Of a DNA stretch of 64,000 nucleotides, positions 44,629 to 53,127 are shown piece by piece. A program made the position numbers and the translations under genes. This stretch comes from Thermaurantimonas sp046295455 (GTDB lineage Bacteria > Bacteroidota > Bacteroidia > Flavobacteriales > Schleiferiaceae), in assembly GCA_046295455.1 (NCBI GenBank), contig JBKBNI010000004.1, positions 124,001 through 188,000 on the forward strand, read 5' to 3'. How positions within the stretch are numbered: position 1 is the first letter of the stretch; the number at the start of each line of letters is the position of its first letter. The notes beneath the pieces were generated by a model. The model saw only the letters and a list, made by a program, of their open reading frames with translations, ran no database searches and was not told the DNA's origin.

Positions 44629-46476
44629 TTATTTTTTCTTTTTTATATCTTGAATTTTACGTGCAAAGAAAGTGCTTTTTTCCGGATTTTTCAACTTCAG
44701 AATCTCGTATGCCTGTATAGCCTTATCAATGTGACCCTGAATGAGATAAAGTTCTGCAAGTGTTTCAGTCATCAGATCCGGCGAAGTTTCTATGTACCTC
44801 TCGGAGAGGTCCTGGTTTTCCTTATCTGTATTACGGTTGGATTTCGGTTTGATTTGAATGTTTCCGGATAAAAAGTTATCGATGATTTTTAATTTCTCTG
44901 TTTTTTTTGATTGTTGTTCTATCAGGTTATTCTGTGTTTCATTTTCAATATTCTTTGACAGCGATTTTGTCGGTTGATGCCCTGAATCTTTAGAAGATGA
45001 CAACTTTGACATCCACTTTTCAAAAACATCGTCCTTTAGTAAGTGGTCCAATCCGACTTCAGTAAGTTCATTGGAGGCTGTTTCTTCGAGTCCAACGGGC
45101 GGGATATCAGTTTTTTCCGGGTCTTCCAATATCCATTCGGTCACTTTGTCCGGCGCAGCTGTATAATCTTCATCGTCGTGTGTGGCCACTATCGAAGCGG
45201 TTCTTTCCAATCCGGTTTCAAAATCTGAAATGCCATCGTCATTTGTGAGATCAAACTCAACATTGGCTTCTTCAACCTCTACATTGTGGGTCTGGGCCCC
45301 TTTATTGATTACCGGATTCTCCGCAGTTACCTTTTCCGATTTCTTTTCTTCAGGATTTTTTGTTACAGCATTATCAATGAAGGAGGCAGGTACGGATTGC
45401 TTTATATTGGATTCTGAGATATTTGTTTCTAAGGATTGTGGATCGGATGAAGAGGTGTGATCCTTTATTAATTCTGTTCCATATTTTATTTTCAGTTTAT
45501 TTAGATTTTCTAATATTTTCGAAGCTCTTTTACGTATGGCATCCAGCTCTTCATTTTTCTCTTCTGGCTTATTAGCTTCAATCGTAGGAAGTGGTGTTTT
45601 TTTGCCCGGGGCTTCTCCTGATTTTTCGATGGTTTTTTGTTGAAAATCTTTATTATCTTCAGATTTTAAGTCACCGGATTCAATACTTTTTTCAGAAGGT
45701 CTATCTTTTACTGATGGTTGCGAAGGGGATTCGTTTTCGGACGCATGCGACTGTTCAGTACGTTCTCCAAATCGTTCTTTGATTTTGAGCCGTATTGTAT
45801 CCACATTGGGTTGATATTCGACAACTTTCGGTCCTTTTTGAATGTCTGTCTCGTCTTTTGATTCAATTTCAGGAGTTGGAGTTATTACCTCATTGAGCTG
45901 TGCGGAAGTGGTTGGATCGTCTTCATTTTTTTCTTCTGTTTGAATGTCTATTTTATCTTGTGTATTTGTATATTTTTCCGAGTTTATGCTATTTGTCGGG
46001 GTATCTTCTGCTGTGATGAGATTTTCCGTATCTATGGCCCTCTCAATCTTTACGAAAGTCAGACTTTGGTCGGGTTTCGCCTGGTCGGGTTCCCTGTTTG
46101 TATTTAATTCATTTAGTTGTATTATTTTATTTGAAGATAGCTCATTGAAAGTATTGGTTTTATTTATTGAGCTCTGCGGAAGGTCATCAATCTTATCAGA
46201 CGTCTGAACATATACCGGCTCATCGTGATATTTACTTACTTGAATGTTGTGACCACCGTGTATGATACTGAATAATTTGGTACGACTATTTATGGTAGCT
46301 GCTGCGAGTTTGAGTTGTGCATTGAAGTTGTAATTTTCTTGTTTGTTTAAGATGTAAGTATATATCAGTTGGATGATCGAGGCATATGGGTATTGTGCGG
46401 CCAGTTGTTTCAGCAGGTCTGCATCTTCAGGATGTATTCCGTTGAGGTTTTCGACAATTTCTTTTATCCTTTGCAT
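44629..46476 (-). CDS. Acidic low-complexity protein with TPR-like C-terminus
   Basis: A 615-aa cytoplasmic protein with no signal peptide. The first 75 residues are helical and conserved-looking (PEDADLLKQLAAQYPYASIIQLIYTYIL). The middle (about 90-540) is very rich in Glu, Asp, Lys, Ser and Thr and is probably disordered. The last 60 residues form a TPR-like hairpin (TLAELYLIQGHIDKAIQAYEILKLKNPEKSTFFARKI). I do not recognise a function. It lies between lptE and secG in an envelope operon, two bases after lptE and one before secG, so a scaffold role in envelope biogenesis or export is conceivable but unproven. Confidence 0.75.
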   Translation of the reverse strand: MQRIKEIVENLNGIHPEDADLLKQLAAQYPYASIIQLIYTYILNKQENYNFNAQLKLAAATINSRTKLFSIIHGGHNIQVSKYHDEPVYVQTSDKIDDLPQSSINKTNTFNELSSNKIIQLNELNTNREPDQAKPDQSLTFVKIERAIDTENLITAEDTPTNSINSEKYTNTQDKIDIQTEEKNEDDPTTSAQLNEVITPTPEIESKDETDIQKGPKVVEYQPNVDTIRLKIKERFGERTEQSHASENESPSQPSVKDRPSEKSIESGDLKSEDNKDFQQKTIEKSGEAPGKKTPLPTIEANKPEEKNEELDAIRKRASKILENLNKLKIKYGTELIKDHTSSSDPQSLETNISESNIKQSVPASFIDNAVTKNPEEKKSEKVTAENPVINKGAQTHNVEVEEANVEFDLTNDDGISDFETGLERTASIVATHDDEDYTAAPDKVTEWILEDPEKTDIPPVGLEETASNELTEVGLDHLLKDDVFEKWMSKLSSSKDSGHQPTKSLSKNIENETQNNLIEQQSKKTEKLKIIDNFLSGNIQIKPKSNRNTDKENQDLSERYIETSPDLMTETLAELYLIQGHIDKAIQAYEILKLKNPEKSTFFARKIQDIKKKK

Positions 46477-46477
46477 G

Positions 46478-46984
46478 CTACCAATTTACTATTGCTCTGT
46501 TTAAGATGTTTTCCGCCAGTTCTCTGTTAATTTGATCGATCATCTGGACTTCGATAGATGCAAGATTTGCATCTGCCGGAAAGTCAATGAATCTTGAGAA
46601 TTTTTCTTCAAAATTTTTCTTGTTATCCAACTTGTTGGTAAACTGAACCTTCACTGAAATCGTCAATCGGGTTTGTGCTGCTGCCTGATTGCCTTGTGGG
46701 GCCAGTGGAGTAAAGGAGTATTCAACTATGGAGCCTTCAAAATGAAGGTCTCCATCTTCGGCTTTAAGTTTGAGAGATGTCTGCTGAAGGATTATATCTT
46801 TCAGCTTTTCTGTGAATTGCAAACTTAAATTAGGATTTATGATTGGAGCATAATTTGGAAATAAATCCACGGAAAATGTCTTGGCATCTCCCACACTGCC
46901 CCCGGTGAAACTATATCCACCGCTGCATGACGACAGGGTATAAATGAGAAAAGCTGATATGTACAGGGTACGAAGTGCGGTCAC
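46478..46984 (-). CDS. lptE: LptE-like LPS assembly lipoprotein
   Basis: A 168-aa lipoprotein: hydrophobic N-terminus then the lipobox LSSC at about residue 20 (STLSSCSGGYSF-like ending). The mature part has the LptE pattern seen in Bacteroidota: YSFTGGSVGDAKTFSVDLFPNYAPIINPNLSLQFTEKLKD-type start, then SIVEYSFTPLAP. LptE plugs the LptD barrel that inserts lipopolysaccharide in the outer membrane; lptD is not in the window. It overlaps the sigma-54 activator stop by four bases. Confidence 0.8.
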   Translation of the reverse strand: MTALRTLYISAFLIYTLSSCSGGYSFTGGSVGDAKTFSVDLFPNYAPIINPNLSLQFTEKLKDIILQQTSLKLKAEDGDLHFEGSIVEYSFTPLAPQGNQAAAQTRLTISVKVQFTNKLDNKKNFEEKFSRFIDFPADANLASIEVQMIDQINRELAENILNRAIVNW

Positions 46985-48282
46985 TGCAGATTGTATTGTT
47001 TGATTTTTCGGTAAAGCGTTCGTTCGGATATGCCAAGTTCTTCAGCTGCTGCCTTGCGTTTGCCGTGATGCTTATCCAAGGCTTTGCGTATGAGTTCTAC
47101 TTCTCTTTTTTCCAGGGATAAGATTTCCTCAGACATGGGTTCTACCTCTGCTTCTTCAAATTCCTCCGGGTCGCCGTCTCGAATACTCATCCCATTGGAC
47201 GGGGTTATAAATGGATTAATATTTTCGCTTTTAATAATTGCGGGGCTGTTTTGGAGTTGTATACCTGACCCGACTGTTTCCGAATTTCTGAAAACTTTTT
47301 GGATCAATTCCGAATTTTCGTCGGCAAACCTTTGTGATACAGCGCTGACAGATTTGATCAATTCAAGCGTAATAGCTTTCAGGTCATTCAAATCGTTGCG
47401 CATGTCAAATAAAATTTTGTATAGTATTTCGCGCTCACTGGCGAAGTCAGCCCCACCGGCAGATGTGTCAGAGTGCAATGCCGGTAGATTGATTTTATCT
47501 ATGTTGGGTAAGTATGATTTTAACACTTCTGCTGTAATTTCCCTTCTGGTTTCGACGACGGAAATCTGTTCGGCAAGATTTTTAAGTTGCCGGATGTTTC
47601 CTGGCCAACGAAAGTTTTTGAGCAGATCCTCGGCTTCCCTGGTCAGCTTAAGGGGTGGCTGGCGGTATTTTTCGGCAAAATCGAGCGCAAATTTTTTGAA
47701 AAGCAGTGGTATATCCTCCTTGCGCTCACGGAGCGGAGGTAAGTGAATTTCGACTGTATTTAATCTGTAGTATAGGTCTTCCCTGAATTTGTGCTTGCTT
47801 ATGGCTTCGAGCATGGGCACGTTCGTAGCGGCTACTATCCGGACGTTGGTTTTCTGGATTTTTGATGAACCGACTTTTATAAACTCACCGGTTTCCAGTA
47901 CTCTGAGCAGTCGTACCTGTGTTTGCAGGGGGAGTTCGGCTACTTCGTCCAGAAATATTGTTCCTCCATCGGCCTCTTCAAAATATCCTTTACGTGTGGA
48001 AAGTGCGCCGGTGAATGCTCCCTTCTCATGCCCGAAAAGCTCTGAATCAATAGTACCCTCGGGAATGGCACCGCAGTTAACAGCGATATATGGCTTGTGT
48101 TTTCGGTGGGAGAGGGCATGGATGATTTTAGGAATATTTTCTTTACCCACACCGCTTTCGCCTGTTACCAGGACCGAAATTTCTGTATTAGCTACCTGGA
48201 CGGCTTTTTCAATGGCTCGATCCAGTAGAGGAGAGTTTCCAATGATCCCAAATCGCATTTTGATTTCCTGTAGTTGGCTCAT
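46981..48282 (-). CDS. Sigma-54-dependent transcriptional activator without sensor domain
   Basis: A 433-aa protein that starts almost directly with the AAA+ domain. Walker A GESGVGKE (41-48), the sigma-54 contact loop GAFTGA (88-93), Walker B GGTIFLDEVAE (106-116), and the R-finger region ATNVPM follow. A C-terminal Fis-type helix-turn-helix is at about 390-433 (KRKAAAEELGISERTLYRKIKQYNLQ). There is no receiver, GAF or PAS domain, so activity must be set in another way. The region between (about 255-380) is Ser/Asp/Glu-rich. It lies inside an envelope-biogenesis operon with ATGA overlaps to both neighbours. Confidence 0.93.
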   Translation of the reverse strand: MSQLQEIKMRFGIIGNSPLLDRAIEKAVQVANTEISVLVTGESGVGKENIPKIIHALSHRKHKPYIAVNCGAIPEGTIDSELFGHEKGAFTGALSTRKGYFEEADGGTIFLDEVAELPLQTQVRLLRVLETGEFIKVGSSKIQKTNVRIVAATNVPMLEAISKHKFREDLYYRLNTVEIHLPPLRERKEDIPLLFKKFALDFAEKYRQPPLKLTREAEDLLKNFRWPGNIRQLKNLAEQISVVETRREITAEVLKSYLPNIDKINLPALHSDTSAGGADFASEREILYKILFDMRNDLNDLKAITLELIKSVSAVSQRFADENSELIQKVFRNSETVGSGIQLQNSPAIIKSENINPFITPSNGMSIRDGDPEEFEEAEVEPMSEEILSLEKREVELIRKALDKHHGKRKAAAEELGISERTLYRKIKQYNLQ

Positions 48283-48695
48283 TGCACGATGTATAGTAGT
48301 TCCAAAGGTTGATTTTGGTAAATTTTTGTCGTAGTCAGTTTATTGATTACGTAAGGGGCTTTTGCCTTTACGACAATTTTATTCGCATTGGGAAGTCTTT
48401 TTTTGAATTTTAAATGCATGGTATTTCCGGTCCAGATGGAGGACCATATTACCGAATCTTTCCGGTCGTAAACAAAAACTTCAAACGGAACCATGAGATT
48501 GCCGATACATAGGTCATTCTCCTGATTGGCAATACACAAATGGAGCTCTCCGGATTTTTTAATGTTTTCATATACAACTTTAAATATCAAATTATTGTCA
48601 GTCCACCTACCGTTTTCAAAATTTTGAGCTTTCGGAAGCCACGGAAGCATTAGCAAGAGGTATAGGTAGATATATTCAAGAGTTGTTTTGATCAT
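48279..48695 (-). CDS. Small secreted protein of unknown function
   Basis: A 138-aa protein with a hydrophobic N-terminus (LEYIYLYLLLMLPWLPKAQ) that suits a signal peptide cleaved near residue 23. The mature part is strand-rich with a C-C pair (LHLCIANQENDLCIGN) and VIWSSIWTGNTMHLKFKKRLPNANKIVV. I do not recognise a family. It starts directly after the miaB stop and overlaps the sigma-54 activator start by four bases, so it is translationally tied to both. Confidence 0.6.
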   Translation of the reverse strand: MIKTTLEYIYLYLLLMLPWLPKAQNFENGRWTDNNLIFKVVYENIKKSGELHLCIANQENDLCIGNLMVPFEVFVYDRKDSVIWSSIWTGNTMHLKFKKRLPNANKIVVKAKAPYVINKLTTTKIYQNQPLELLYIVQ

Positions 48696-50132
48696 CTACT
48701 TTGAAATTTTACCCAGTAACGTAGCAGATGTACAATCCAATATTTCTACAAGGACGAGATCTCCGGGTTTGGAATGTTCTTTTGGGAAGACGACGACCGT
48801 GTTTTGTGTATTCCTACCAAACCAATGCGCATCGGATTTCCGAGATACACCTTCAATCAGTACCTCTTCGATTTTTCCGATGTGCAACTTGTTTCTGTAC
48901 AGGGAATGCTTTTGCTGCAGGTTGATGATTTCTGTGAGTCTTTGGGTTTTTACTTCCTCGGGAATATCATCCTGAAGATTTCTCGCTGCATAGGTGCCGG
49001 GTCTCTCTGAATATTTAAACATATATCCAAAATCATATTTCACATACTCCATAAGTGATAGTGTGTCGTGGTGGTCATCTTCTGTTTCGCCCGGAAATCC
49101 GGTGATCATGTCGTGTGAGATTCCGCAATCAGGGATGATTTTGCGAATTTTGTCGATCAGTTCGATATACTGTTCGCGGGTATGACCACGGTTCATGGCT
49201 TTAAGGATCTTGGACGAACCGCTTTGCACCGGGAGATGAATGTATTTGCAGATGTTTCGGTGAGAGGCAATGGCATGCACTACATCCTCGGTCATGTCCT
49301 GAGGATTGCTTGTGCTGAATCGGATGCGCATCCCGGGAACGGCTTCAGCCACCTTTCTAAGCAATTCAGCGAAGCGCACGGCTGATGCCTTTGCGATGTC
49401 CGAAGCTTTATGAAAGTCTTTTTTCAATCCACCGCCATACCAGAGGTATGAATCTACATTTTGACCGAGTAAGGTAATTTCCTTATAGCCGGAATCCTCA
49501 AGTTTTTTCGCTTCATCCAGAATTGTCTGAGGGTTTCTGCTTCGCTCGCGTCCTCTTGTAAATGGGACCACGCAGAATGTACACATATTGTCACACCCCC
49601 GCATGATGGAAATAAAAGCCGTGATGCCGTTTCCACCCAGACGTACAGGGTTGACATCCCCGTAGGTTTCTTCTTTAGACAGAAGTACATTGACGGCTTT
49701 TCGCCCGTCTTCCGTTTCGCGAATGAGATTTGGCAAGTCGCGGTAGGCATCAGGGCCGACGACCAAATCCACCAGTTTTTCTTCGTCCAGTATTTTTTCC
49801 TTGATTCGCTCGGCCATGCATCCCAAAACCCCAATTTTTACCTCAGGATTGGTTCGTTTTAAATATTGGAATTGTGAAAGGCGATTGCGCACGGTTTGCT
49901 CTGCTTTTTCGCGTATCGAGCAGGTATTCAGAAGCACAAGATCCGCCTCTTCGATATTTCTGGTGGTAGAATACCCTTCCGCCGATAAGATACTGGCCAC
50001 TATTTCGCTGTCCGAAAAATTCATTTGACAGCCATAGCTCTCTATATATAGCTTTTTATTTCCTGAATGTTGGAGCATGAGTACTTCACCTTGTCTTTGC
50101 TCGTCGATCACTTTATTGCCGTGATGGTACAT
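48696..50132 (-). CDS. miaB: tRNA-2-methylthio-N6-dimethylallyladenosine synthase
   Basis: A radical SAM enzyme that adds a methylthio group to isopentenyl-A37 of tRNAs reading U-starting codons. In the 478-aa chain the N-terminal Fe-S cluster ligands are C35 (ESYGCQMNFSDSE), C71 (LLNTCSIREKAE) and C105 (GVLGCMAERI), the radical SAM cluster is C180, C184, C187 (RGCDNMCTFCVVPFTRGRE), and the TRAM domain is at the end (KIEEVLIEG...LVEIL). It heads a seven-gene minus-strand operon. A -7 box and a palindrome lie just upstream. Confidence 0.96.
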   Translation of the reverse strand: MYHHGNKVIDEQRQGEVLMLQHSGNKKLYIESYGCQMNFSDSEIVASILSAEGYSTTRNIEEADLVLLNTCSIREKAEQTVRNRLSQFQYLKRTNPEVKIGVLGCMAERIKEKILDEEKLVDLVVGPDAYRDLPNLIRETEDGRKAVNVLLSKEETYGDVNPVRLGGNGITAFISIMRGCDNMCTFCVVPFTRGRERSRNPQTILDEAKKLEDSGYKEITLLGQNVDSYLWYGGGLKKDFHKASDIAKASAVRFAELLRKVAEAVPGMRIRFSTSNPQDMTEDVVHAIASHRNICKYIHLPVQSGSSKILKAMNRGHTREQYIELIDKIRKIIPDCGISHDMITGFPGETEDDHHDTLSLMEYVKYDFGYMFKYSERPGTYAARNLQDDIPEEVKTQRLTEIINLQQKHSLYRNKLHIGKIEEVLIEGVSRKSDAHWFGRNTQNTVVVFPKEHSKPGDLVLVEILDCTSATLLGKISK

Positions 50133-50148
50133 ATTCTTAATTTATTTG

Positions 50149-50156
50149 CAAAGGTA
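50149..50156 (-). promoter_or_regulatory. -7 box of the miaB operon
   Basis: Minus-strand TACCTTTG, a full TAnnTTTG match, 16 bases before the miaB start, so the leader would be only about ten bases. The -33 region upstream of it is covered by the palindrome at 50175-50187. Confidence 0.5.
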
Positions 50157-50174
50157 GCTTTATCTTATTTAAAA

Positions 50175-50187
50175 TGACATAATGTCA
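50175..50187. promoter_or_regulatory. Perfect palindrome at the miaB -33 region
   Basis: TGACATAATGTCA is a perfect inverted repeat (TGACAT, one base, ATGTCA). On the miaB strand it lies 18-30 bases upstream of the -7 box, where an activator or repressor would touch the -33 element. It is also 34-47 bases from the -7 box of the divergent secreted-protein gene and could serve both directions. I do not recognise the regulator. Confidence 0.5.
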
Positions 50188-50221
50188 GTTTTGTTTTATG
50201 CTAAGTTTTAGTGGTGTTAAA

Positions 50222-50229
50222 TACTTTTG
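50222..50229 (+). promoter_or_regulatory. -7 box for the 149-aa secreted protein
   Basis: TACTTTTG, a full TAnnTTTG match, 20 bases before the ATG at 50250. No TTG is found 19-21 bases upstream, though a TTTTG lies 28 bases away. Confidence 0.4.
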
Positions 50230-50249
50230 TGTATCTTAAAATTTGAAGT

Positions 50250-50699
50250 ATGAAAGTTCAGATATCACTCTTGTCTTTAGTGCTCTCAGCTGCCATGTTG
50301 GTAAACAATTCCTATGGTCAGAGCTCACAGGCAGATGCCCAAAAATTCACATTTGCTAATGCAGTAGAGTTTCTACGGCTACATACGGGGTTGGGGATTG
50401 AATCTTTTGACGAAAAATCCTTTAAATTTCATCAAGGCACAACGATTAGTAACACAAAGGTCTCAGGTCTGTATCTATCGACACTTCCCGGTGATGACCG
50501 AAATGTGCATGAATTTTTTATTCGTACGGACAATGTGGAGAGTGCCGGAGCTTACAAGATCTATCATGTTGCTGGCTGCCTGACGCAAAAACCAGGAGGT
50601 CTCTCTTCTTTCATTATCCGGCAAGGCGAATGTGGATGCGCCACTACTAGCGATAAGAATTTTGTCTTGAAGGCAAGGGACGTTAATGGAATTTTTTAA
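50250..50699 (+). CDS. Small secreted protein of unknown function
   Basis: A 149-aa protein with a clear signal peptide (MKVQISLLSLVLSAAMLVNNSYGQ). The mature part has three cysteines near the C-terminus (GCLTQKPGG and GECGCATT) and a strand-rich middle (GTTISNTKVSGLYLSTLPGDDRNVHEFFIRTDNV). I recognise no family. It converges on lspA with a four-base overlap of the stops and is divergent from miaB across the palindrome. Confidence 0.65.
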   Translation: MKVQISLLSLVLSAAMLVNNSYGQSSQADAQKFTFANAVEFLRLHTGLGIESFDEKSFKFHQGTTISNTKVSGLYLSTLPGDDRNVHEFFIRTDNVESAGAYKIYHVAGCLTQKPGGLSSFIIRQGECGCATTSDKNFVLKARDVNGIF

Positions 50700-51325
50700 G
50701 TAGAAGCTGCAGTTTTAACCTCCGAGGTGTGTTCTTCTTTGTTAAAAAGATATTTCTGAAAAAGAATCATTAAGATTACTCCAGTAGTAATAGAAGCATC
50801 TGCTATGTTAAACACGGGCTGAAAAAAAATAAATTTTTCACCGCTCCAAATAGGAAACCACTCGGGTATGTGTACTGTAAAAAGAGGAAAATAAAACATA
50901 TCCACTACATGGCCGAGCATAAATTTAGCATATCCTCCTCCTTGAGGGAGAAGGGTTGCAACACTATTGATACTATCTGAGAAAATAACTCCATAAAACA
51001 GGCTGTCTATCAGATTGCCTAATGCGCCGGCAAGTACAAGGGCGATACTTACTTGGGCGATAGTCTTTGTTTGATTTCTCGATAACTTTACTAACCAGGT
51101 AAAAATCCATATTACCGCAACGACTCTAAAGATGGTCAATGCATATTTTCCGATATCTCCGCCCCATTCAATTCCGAACGCCATTCCGGGATTTTCGGTA
51201 AAATGTATAATAAACCAATCTGCTACTTTGATCTCCTCACCAAGCCTAAGGTTGAGTTTAATCCATATTTTTAACAGTTGGTCCGCGATGATGACCAACC
51301 CCACCAGAATAAGATTTTTTCTCAC
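50696..51325 (-). CDS. lspA: Lipoprotein signal peptidase
   Basis: A 209-aa inner-membrane aspartic protease that removes the signal peptide of prolipoproteins such as LptE here. Four membrane segments are visible. The conserved blocks are DQLLKIW, the FTENPGMAFG motif, GALGNLIDSLFYG with one catalytic aspartate, and HVVDMFYFPLF with the other. The usual GNLIDR arginine is serine here. The start overlaps the DksA-like stop by four bases, the standard Bacteroidota order. Confidence 0.95.
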   Translation of the reverse strand: MRKNLILVGLVIIADQLLKIWIKLNLRLGEEIKVADWFIIHFTENPGMAFGIEWGGDIGKYALTIFRVVAVIWIFTWLVKLSRNQTKTIAQVSIALVLAGALGNLIDSLFYGVIFSDSINSVATLLPQGGGYAKFMLGHVVDMFYFPLFTVHIPEWFPIWSGEKFIFFQPVFNIADASITTGVILMILFQKYLFNKEEHTSEVKTAAST

Positions 51326-51714
51326 TTTACTTTTTGGATTTTACCTTCTTTGGCTTCTATACAAAGAGTTGCGTGAGGGACAAGCGTCAAGCGTTCTTTA
51401 GGGATTAACTTTCCGGTTTCTCGGCAGATTCCGTAGGTTTTGTTTTCAATCCGGAGAAGAGCGCTTTTCAGATCTCTTATAAATTTCTCTTGCCTTGCTG
51501 CCAACTGGGCATTGGCCTCTTTACTCATGGTTTCGGATCCTTCCTCAAAGGCTTTAAATGTCGGAGATGTATCCTCGGTGCCGTTGCCCGAATTATTGGA
51601 AATAGCGTCTTTTAATACATTCAGATCATATTCAGCTTTTTCTATTTTTTTCAAAATAAGCTCTTTAAAGTATTCTAGGTCTTCGTCTGAATATCTCGTT
51701 TGTTCGTTACTCAT
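51322..51714 (-). CDS. DksA/TraR-like protein with a reduced zinc finger
   Basis: A 130-aa protein from the ATG at 51712-51714 (MSNEQTRYSDEDLEYF). A long coiled-coil hairpin (about 8-90) is followed by the finger region YGICRETGKLIPKERLTLVPHATLC. Only two of the four cysteines of classic DksA remain (GIC and TLC), and the others are replaced by T/S-type residues. DksA proteins reach into the RNA polymerase secondary channel and work with ppGpp; whether this version binds zinc is doubtful. The earlier in-frame start at 51762 is unlikely. It is cotranscribed with lspA. Confidence 0.85.
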   Translation of the reverse strand: MSNEQTRYSDEDLEYFKELILKKIEKAEYDLNVLKDAISNNSGNGTEDTSPTFKAFEEGSETMSKEANAQLAARQEKFIRDLKSALLRIENKTYGICRETGKLIPKERLTLVPHATLCIEAKEGKIQKVK

Positions 51715-51806
51715 ATGTATTGCATGACGTTTTAAAACAGTGGCTAAAAGTACTAAACTCAAGTCAATTTAAGGATGCAACAAAATCTACCGACGCTACA
51801 AAGGAT

Positions 51807-52982
51807 TTACATAAATTCAAAGATTCCGGCGGCACCCTGGCCTGTCCCTACACACATGGTGACCATGCCATATTTTGCATTTCTCCGCTTGGCTTCATTG
51901 ACTAGCTGAACACTCAACTTCGCACCTGAACAGCCAAGTGGATGCCCAAGGGCGATGGCTCCACCATTTACATTTGTAATATCCTCATTTAATCCCAGTT
52001 CTCTTATTACCGCAAGGGATTGGGCTGCAAAGGCTTCATTTAATTCGATCAGGTCAATATCATTGAGTTTCAATCCGGATCTTTTCAGCGCTTTGGGAAT
52101 GGCATCTACCGGACCGATTCCCATGATTCTCGGTTCTACGCCGGCCACATCATAGGCTATCAGTCGTGCGATTGGCTTTAAGTTTAAGTCGTTGACCATC
52201 TTTTCACTCATTACCACCACAAAAGCGGCTCCGTCGGACGTTTGCGACGAGTTACCGGCAGTTACGCTGCCTTTTTCTGCAAAAACGGGTTTGAGTCTGG
52301 CCAGTGCCTCCAGACTTGTGTCTTGCCTTGGGCCTTCGTCTACTTGAAAAATATATGACTTTTCCTGCTTTTTCTCTTTTTCGTCCAGGTATATTTCATT
52401 GACTTCCACAGGTACAATCTCATCTTTAAACAAACCTTTAGCCAATGCATTTAAAGCTCTTTGATGAGATCTGTAGGCAAAAGCATCCTGGTCTTCGCGG
52501 TTTACCTGATATTTTTTTGCTACAGCTTCAGCGGTAAGTCCCATATTATTGTAATAGTCAGCATGTGTTTTGGCTAACTCATAATTTGGTGTCACCTTCC
52601 AGCCACCCATTGGTATATAACTCATGCTTTCTGCTCCCCCTGCGATGATGCATTCGGCCATTCCAGCATGGATTTTTGCAGCTGCAATGGCAATAGTCTC
52701 CAAACCTGACGCACAGTATCTGTTGACGGTCATTCCTCCTACTTTGACACTATTCAGACCCATAAGTGATATTAGTCGTCCGACATTCAGACCTTGCTCT
52801 GCCTCCGGCATGGCATTACCCACGATCACGTCGTTGATTTGTTCCTTATCCAATCCCGGGAGTTCTTCGAGCAACTGTTTAATGACGGCTGCAGCCAAAT
52901 CATCAGGTCTTACAAATCGAAGTTTTCCTTTTGGCGCCTTTCCTACGGCTGTTCTTTTTGCTGCAACTATGTAGGCATTCAT
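51807..52982 (-). CDS. Acetyl-CoA C-acyltransferase (thiolase)
   Basis: A 391-aa thiolase that cleaves 3-ketoacyl-CoA or joins acetyl-CoA units. The acyl-carrying cysteine lies in NRYCASGLETIA (about residue 89), the catalytic histidine in GGAIALGHPLGCSG and the second cysteine in MCVGTGQGAAGIFE. The sequence GGAESMSYIPMGG and the length fit the FadA-type degradative group, so beta-oxidation is the likely role, but the partner fadB is not nearby and a biosynthetic role cannot be excluded. It is separated from the DksA-like gene by 92 bases. Confidence 0.93.
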   Translation of the reverse strand: MNAYIVAAKRTAVGKAPKGKLRFVRPDDLAAAVIKQLLEELPGLDKEQINDVIVGNAMPEAEQGLNVGRLISLMGLNSVKVGGMTVNRYCASGLETIAIAAAKIHAGMAECIIAGGAESMSYIPMGGWKVTPNYELAKTHADYYNNMGLTAEAVAKKYQVNREDQDAFAYRSHQRALNALAKGLFKDEIVPVEVNEIYLDEKEKKQEKSYIFQVDEGPRQDTSLEALARLKPVFAEKGSVTAGNSSQTSDGAAFVVVMSEKMVNDLNLKPIARLIAYDVAGVEPRIMGIGPVDAIPKALKRSGLKLNDIDLIELNEAFAAQSLAVIRELGLNEDITNVNGGAIALGHPLGCSGAKLSVQLVNEAKRRNAKYGMVTMCVGTGQGAAGIFEFM

Positions 52983-53082
52983 GATTTAAATGTTTTCTCT
53001 GTTAGCGGCTTAAAGATACAATAAATATTATGCAAGCATAAAAATTATGAGCTATTCAAACAGAAATTTAAGGGGCAGGGAA

Positions 53083-53112
53083 TTGGTGTATTTTGTACAC
53101 TAACTATATTTG
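53083..53112 (+). promoter_or_regulatory. Promoter of the GH31 gene
   Basis: TTG at 53083-53085 and TATATTTG at 53105-53112 are 19 bases apart, an exact fit to the Bacteroidota promoter. Transcription would begin near 53119. The position shows that an in-frame TTG at 53110 cannot be the start codon and supports the GTG at 53128. Confidence 0.65.
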
Positions 53113-53127
53113 ATAAAAATTTACCCT

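Noticed and set aside
47084..48334. Long plus-strand open frames opposite the sigma-54 activator
   Set aside because: They are Ser-rich mirror frames of a gene with complete catalytic motifs on the minus strand.
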